Shown here: positions 14,101-16,404 of the stretch, piece by piece
How positions within the stretch are numbered: the stretch's first letter is position 1
Layout of the letters: every line of letters starts with the position of its first letter
DNA from: Opitutaceae bacterium
GTDB taxonomy: Bacteria > Verrucomicrobiota > Verrucomicrobiia > Opitutales > Opitutaceae
Assembly (NCBI GenBank): GCA_031254955.1
Contig: JAIRTK010000056.1
Span: 1-16,404 of the forward strand
Direction of reading: 5' to 3'
DNA length: 16,404 bases
Notes under the pieces: generated by a model
The model's database searches: none
Told to the model about the DNA's origin: nothing
The model's input: the letters and a program-made list of their open reading frames with translations, nothing else
Translations under genes and position numbers: made by a program

Positions 14101-14127
14101 AGAATAAAGAGGAAAGAGGGGGGGAAG

Positions 14128-15099
14128 TTATATTTCGCCGAGGTGGGAGCGGGGGCAGGCGTGGGCGTGGGTGGCGTTGATGGGGAGGAGGGCGGGAGGG
14201 GCGGCCAGACAGGCGGGGGCGGCGTGCTCGCAGCGTTCGGCAAAGGCGCAGCCGGCGAGGGTTTTTGAGACATCGGGGGGCAGGCCTTTGATGGTGAACA
14301 GCTCGGCGCCCTTGGGCTGGAGCGCGGGGATGGAGCGCTGGAGGCCGCGGGTGTAGGGATGGCGCGGGTCGTGGAAGAGGTCGCGGGTGCCGGCGCTTTC
14401 GACGATGCGGCCGGCATACATGACGAGGACGCGGTCGCAGAGGCCGGAGACGACGCCGAGGTCGTGCGTGACGAAGATGACCGCCATGCCAAGCTCGCGC
14501 TGCATTTTTTTTATGAGGTCGAGTATCTGTGCCTGCACGGTCACGTCGAGCGCGGTGGTAGGCTCGTCGGCGATAAGAAGCTCGGGGCGGGTGATGAGCG
14601 CCATGGCAATCATCACCCGCTGGCGCATGCCGCCGGAAAATTCGTGCGGGTAAAAATGGATGCGCCGGGCGGCGTCGTTGATGCCGACGGCCTCAAGCAT
14701 GGCGAGACCTCGGGCGAGGGCGGCGCGGCGGGAGATGGCTTCGTGGATGAGCAGGGGTTCGATGAGTTGCTCGCTCACGCGGAGGTAGGGATTGAGCGAG
14801 GTCATCGGGTCTTGGAATATCATTGCGATGCGTTTGCCTCGGATGGCGCGGAGCCGGCGGGGCGGGCAGCGGAGCAGGTCGATGCCGTCGAAGTGAGCGG
14901 TGCCGCTTTCGATGCGGCCGGGCGGACGCGGGACGATGCCCATGAGCGAGTGGCAGGTGACGGATTTGCCGGAGCCGGATTCGCCGACGAGGCCGAGTGT
15001 CTCGCCGCGCGCGAGTGCGAAGCTGACGCCGTCCACCGCGCGGTAAACGCCGTCGCGGGTGTGGAACCAGGTGCGGAGATTTTGAACGGAGAGAAGCAA
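14128..15099 (-). CDS. Peptide ABC transporter ATPase, DppD/OppD type
   Basis: 323 residues. Walker [13 protein letters not shown] (39-50), Q-loop [13 protein letters not shown] (93-105), signature [17 protein letters not shown] (152-168), Walker [13 protein letters not shown] (174-185), H-loop FVTHDLGVV (209-217), a C-terminal extension with KGLPPD and [10 protein letters not shown], and cysteines 284, 290, 297 and 315. Normal size. The first in-frame start that keeps the family N-terminus ([11 protein letters not shown]) is a TTG at 15097-15099; no in-frame ATG or GTG lies just upstream. The TTG is preceded by a 14-bp tandem repeat and no Shine-Dalgarno. The partner ATPase gene lies 757 bp downstream behind its own leader, so co-transcription is uncertain. 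Confidence 0.93.
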   Translation of the reverse strand: MLLSVQNLRTWFHTRDGVYRAVDGVSFALARGETLGLVGESGSGKSVTCHSLMGIVPRPPGRIESGTAHFDGIDLLRCPPRRLRAIRGKRIAMIFQDPMTSLNPYLRVSEQLIEPLLIHEAISRRAALARGLAMLEAVGINDAARRIHFYPHEFSGGMRQRVMIAMALITRPELLIADEPTTALDVTVQAQILDLIKKMQRELGMAVIFVTHDLGVVSGLCDRVLVMYAGRIVESAGTRDLFHDPRHPYTRGLQRSIPALQPKGAELFTIKGLPPDVSKTLAGCAFAERCEHAAPACLAAPPALLPINATHAHACPRSHLGEI

Positions 15100-15104
15100 G
15101 GTGG

Positions 15105-15220
15105 ATTTGAGGAATGCGGAGTTCGGAATGTGGAGTTCGGAATGCGGAGTTTGGAAGGGGAATTTCGGAAGGTGGATTTTGGAAGGCGGATTTTGGAAAG
15201 TGGGTTTGGGAAGGTGGAAG
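15105..15220. repeat. 14-bp tandem repeat, about eight copies, in dppD leader
   Basis: Units of about 14 bp with consensus TTCGGAATGCGGAG, drifting to TTTGGAAGGCGGAT, in a row upstream of the TTG start of the dppD-type gene. The three units nearest the gene are nearly identical; the distal ones are more degenerate. Pyrimidine-rich on the mRNA strand (CTCCGCATTCCGAA). Confidence 0.85.
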
Positions 15221-15359
15221 GCGGATGCGGTTTTTGGGATGTGGATGGTGGGGAGGCGCGGCGCGGTCAGGGGGCGCGGGGAGGCGCGTTTTTTTGGTTA
15301 CTGGTTACTTGCCGCTTGTCACTTTCCGAAAGGCATCGCATGTGAGAGATCAACTTGGC

Positions 15360-16404
15360 ATGACCAAATCAGACAAACCATCCGAGGCGTCAATGGCAGA
15401 GAGGGAGGAATGCCGGCGGGATTCGCGGCCGCGGACGGTCGTGTTGCAGCAGTATGCGGGCATCGGCGATTTCATCTGGCATATTCCGTATTTTCGCGAG
15501 GCGGCCCGGCGCAGCCGGGGCGGGCGGGTGGCGGTGATTTCCCAGCCTTCCACGTTCGCCCGCGAGTTGCTGGCGCACGAGTCTTGGGTCGAGGAGGTGA
15601 TTGATTACGATCACCGCCGGCGCAAACATGACCGCGCCACCGCGCGCAAGCACGCGGGCCTCTTGGGAATGTGGAAAATGGCGCGGGAGTTGCGGGAGCG
15701 GCGGTTTGAGCGCGCGTTGTTTTTCACGCACCGGCCCAATCGCGCGGTGGTGGCCTGGCTGGCAGGCATTCCGCGACGCTCGGCCTACGGGTTTGGGTGG
15801 TTGCAGCGTTTGTTTTTAACGGAGGGTCCGTTCATCAAGCCGTATCGAGGGCCGTCGCTGGAGGTGTATCGGAATGCCTCGGCTTTTGCGATTGCGCACG
15901 GGTTGTGCTCCGGGCCGATTGTGCCGAAAATGACGGTTCCGGTCGAGGTGGTGGAGAGGATGCGGCGGGCCGTGTCCGGGCTGCCGCAGCCGTTTTATGC
16001 GTTGGCGATCGGCACGTCCGAGCCGCGCAAGCAGTGGGGGAAACAGAACTTCATCGCGCTCGCCACGGCATTGCTCGAACAGGGGAAGGGCGTTTTGCTC
16101 ACGGGCGGGCCGGGCGAGGACGGGCTGGCTTGCGAGATCGAGGCCGGCGTGCCCGAGGGGTTGCGCGGGGCGATCGCGCATTTGACGAGGGCGCGCATTT
16201 TGGAGAGCGCCGCGGCGTTGAGTCTGGCCCGGGCCTGCGTCGGGAACGACACCGGGGCGGTGAACATCGCCGCCGCGTGCGGGCGCCCGGCGTATGTCGT
16301 GCTCGGGGCGCGCAAGCTCATTGATCACGATCCGCTGGTTCATATGCTGACCGCGCCCAGATTGGCGGACATCACGGTGGCGGAGGTGCTGGCGTTGATC
16401 CGGC
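15360..16404 (+). CDS. GT9 family glycosyltransferase (heptosyltransferase-like), 3' end cut
   Basis: The frame is open from ATG 15360 to the window end, giving 348 residues and a partial codon, close to the full length of the family (about 340-360). Residues about 26-65 fit the N-terminal Rossmann start (VVLQQYAGIGDFIWHIPYF), where D37 is the usual general-base position. The C-terminal domain shows AIGTSEPRKQWGKQNFIAL (216-234), LLTGGPGE (246-253) and the sugar-nucleotide motif VGNDTGAVNIAAACGRP (294-310), a variant of DSGPMHLAA. Such enzymes add ADP-heptose or other sugars to the LPS core on the cytoplasmic face of the inner membrane. ATG at residue 12 (15393) or a GTG at 15342 are alternative starts. 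Divergent from the dppD-type gene. Confidence 0.85.
   Translation, partial: MTKSDKPSEASMAEREECRRDSRPRTVVLQQYAGIGDFIWHIPYFREAARRSRGGRVAVISQPSTFARELLAHESWVEEVIDYDHRRRKHDRATARKHAGLLGMWKMARELRERRFERALFFTHRPNRAVVAWLAGIPRRSAYGFGWLQRLFLTEGPFIKPYRGPSLEVYRNASAFAIAHGLCSGPIVPKMTVPVEVVERMRRAVSGLPQPFYALAIGTSEPRKQWGKQNFIALATALLEQGKGVLLTGGPGEDGLACEIEAGVPEGLRGAIAHLTRARILESAAALSLARACVGNDTGAVNIAAACGRPAYVVLGARKLIDHDPLVHMLTAPRLADITVAEVLALIR

Overview
The window is a GC-rich chromosomal segment of a diderm (Gram-negative type) bacterium. The best guess is a verrucomicrobial, Opitutaceae-like genome. The guess rests on the STAS-MlaE / MlaF / MlaD set with a PqiC-type lipoprotein, the LPS-type GT9 glycosyltransferase, almost no Shine-Dalgarno sequences, and gene gaps packed with palindromic and short tandem repeats. 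It is inference; no 16S gene or marker protein is present to prove it.

Layout. Positions 1-596 hold a 70-nt poly-C run, a CGTTCT-type pyrimidine repeat, one copy of a long inverted repeat (copy A) and a hairpin cluster. Then come four minus-strand genes: a metallo-beta-lactamase-fold protein with an HTH-like N-terminus (597-1484), dihydrolipoyl dehydrogenase lpd (2155-3552), a membrane-anchored GAF-PP2C/SpoIIE phosphatase (3998-5437) and a HAD phosphatase (5644-6333). A divergent gap of about 100 bp carries a good sigma-70-like promoter for the plus-strand lipid-transport operon mlaE-mlaF-mlaD (6437-9816). About 1.5 kb of repeats follows: REP-like hairpins, copy B of the long inverted repeat with a small mobile element inserted in it, host 'CACAAAGACACGAAGG' repeats, a C14(CA)8 tract and a hairpin array. 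Next is the PqiC-like outer-membrane lipoprotein (11351-12049), probably the missing partner of the Mla operon. After it lie two minus-strand peptide-transporter ATPases, dppF/oppF-like (12390-13370) and dppD/oppD-like (14128-15099), separated by 757 bp of repeats, with no permease or binding protein nearby. Last is a plus-strand GT9 heptosyltransferase-like gene (15360 onward) cut by the window end.

How the genes fit together. MlaE, MlaF, MlaD and the lipoprotein would form an ABC-driven phospholipid shuttle between inner and outer membrane, and the GT9 enzyme would act on LPS core sugars, so envelope maintenance is the main theme. Lpd is central metabolism; the GAF-PP2C protein is signalling. 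The two peptide ATPases must borrow permeases encoded elsewhere.

What stands out is the non-coding DNA. Several minus-strand genes carry their own, sequence-unrelated tandem repeat in the 5' leader, always pyrimidine-rich in the mRNA and without a Shine-Dalgarno, and pyrimidine-rich repeats that often fold back directly after the stop codon. A 162/179-bp palindromic element occurs twice in opposite orientation; for one copy the unoccupied target site can be read in the paralogous repeat at the other end of the window, which gives direct evidence of insertion with a 2-bp duplication.
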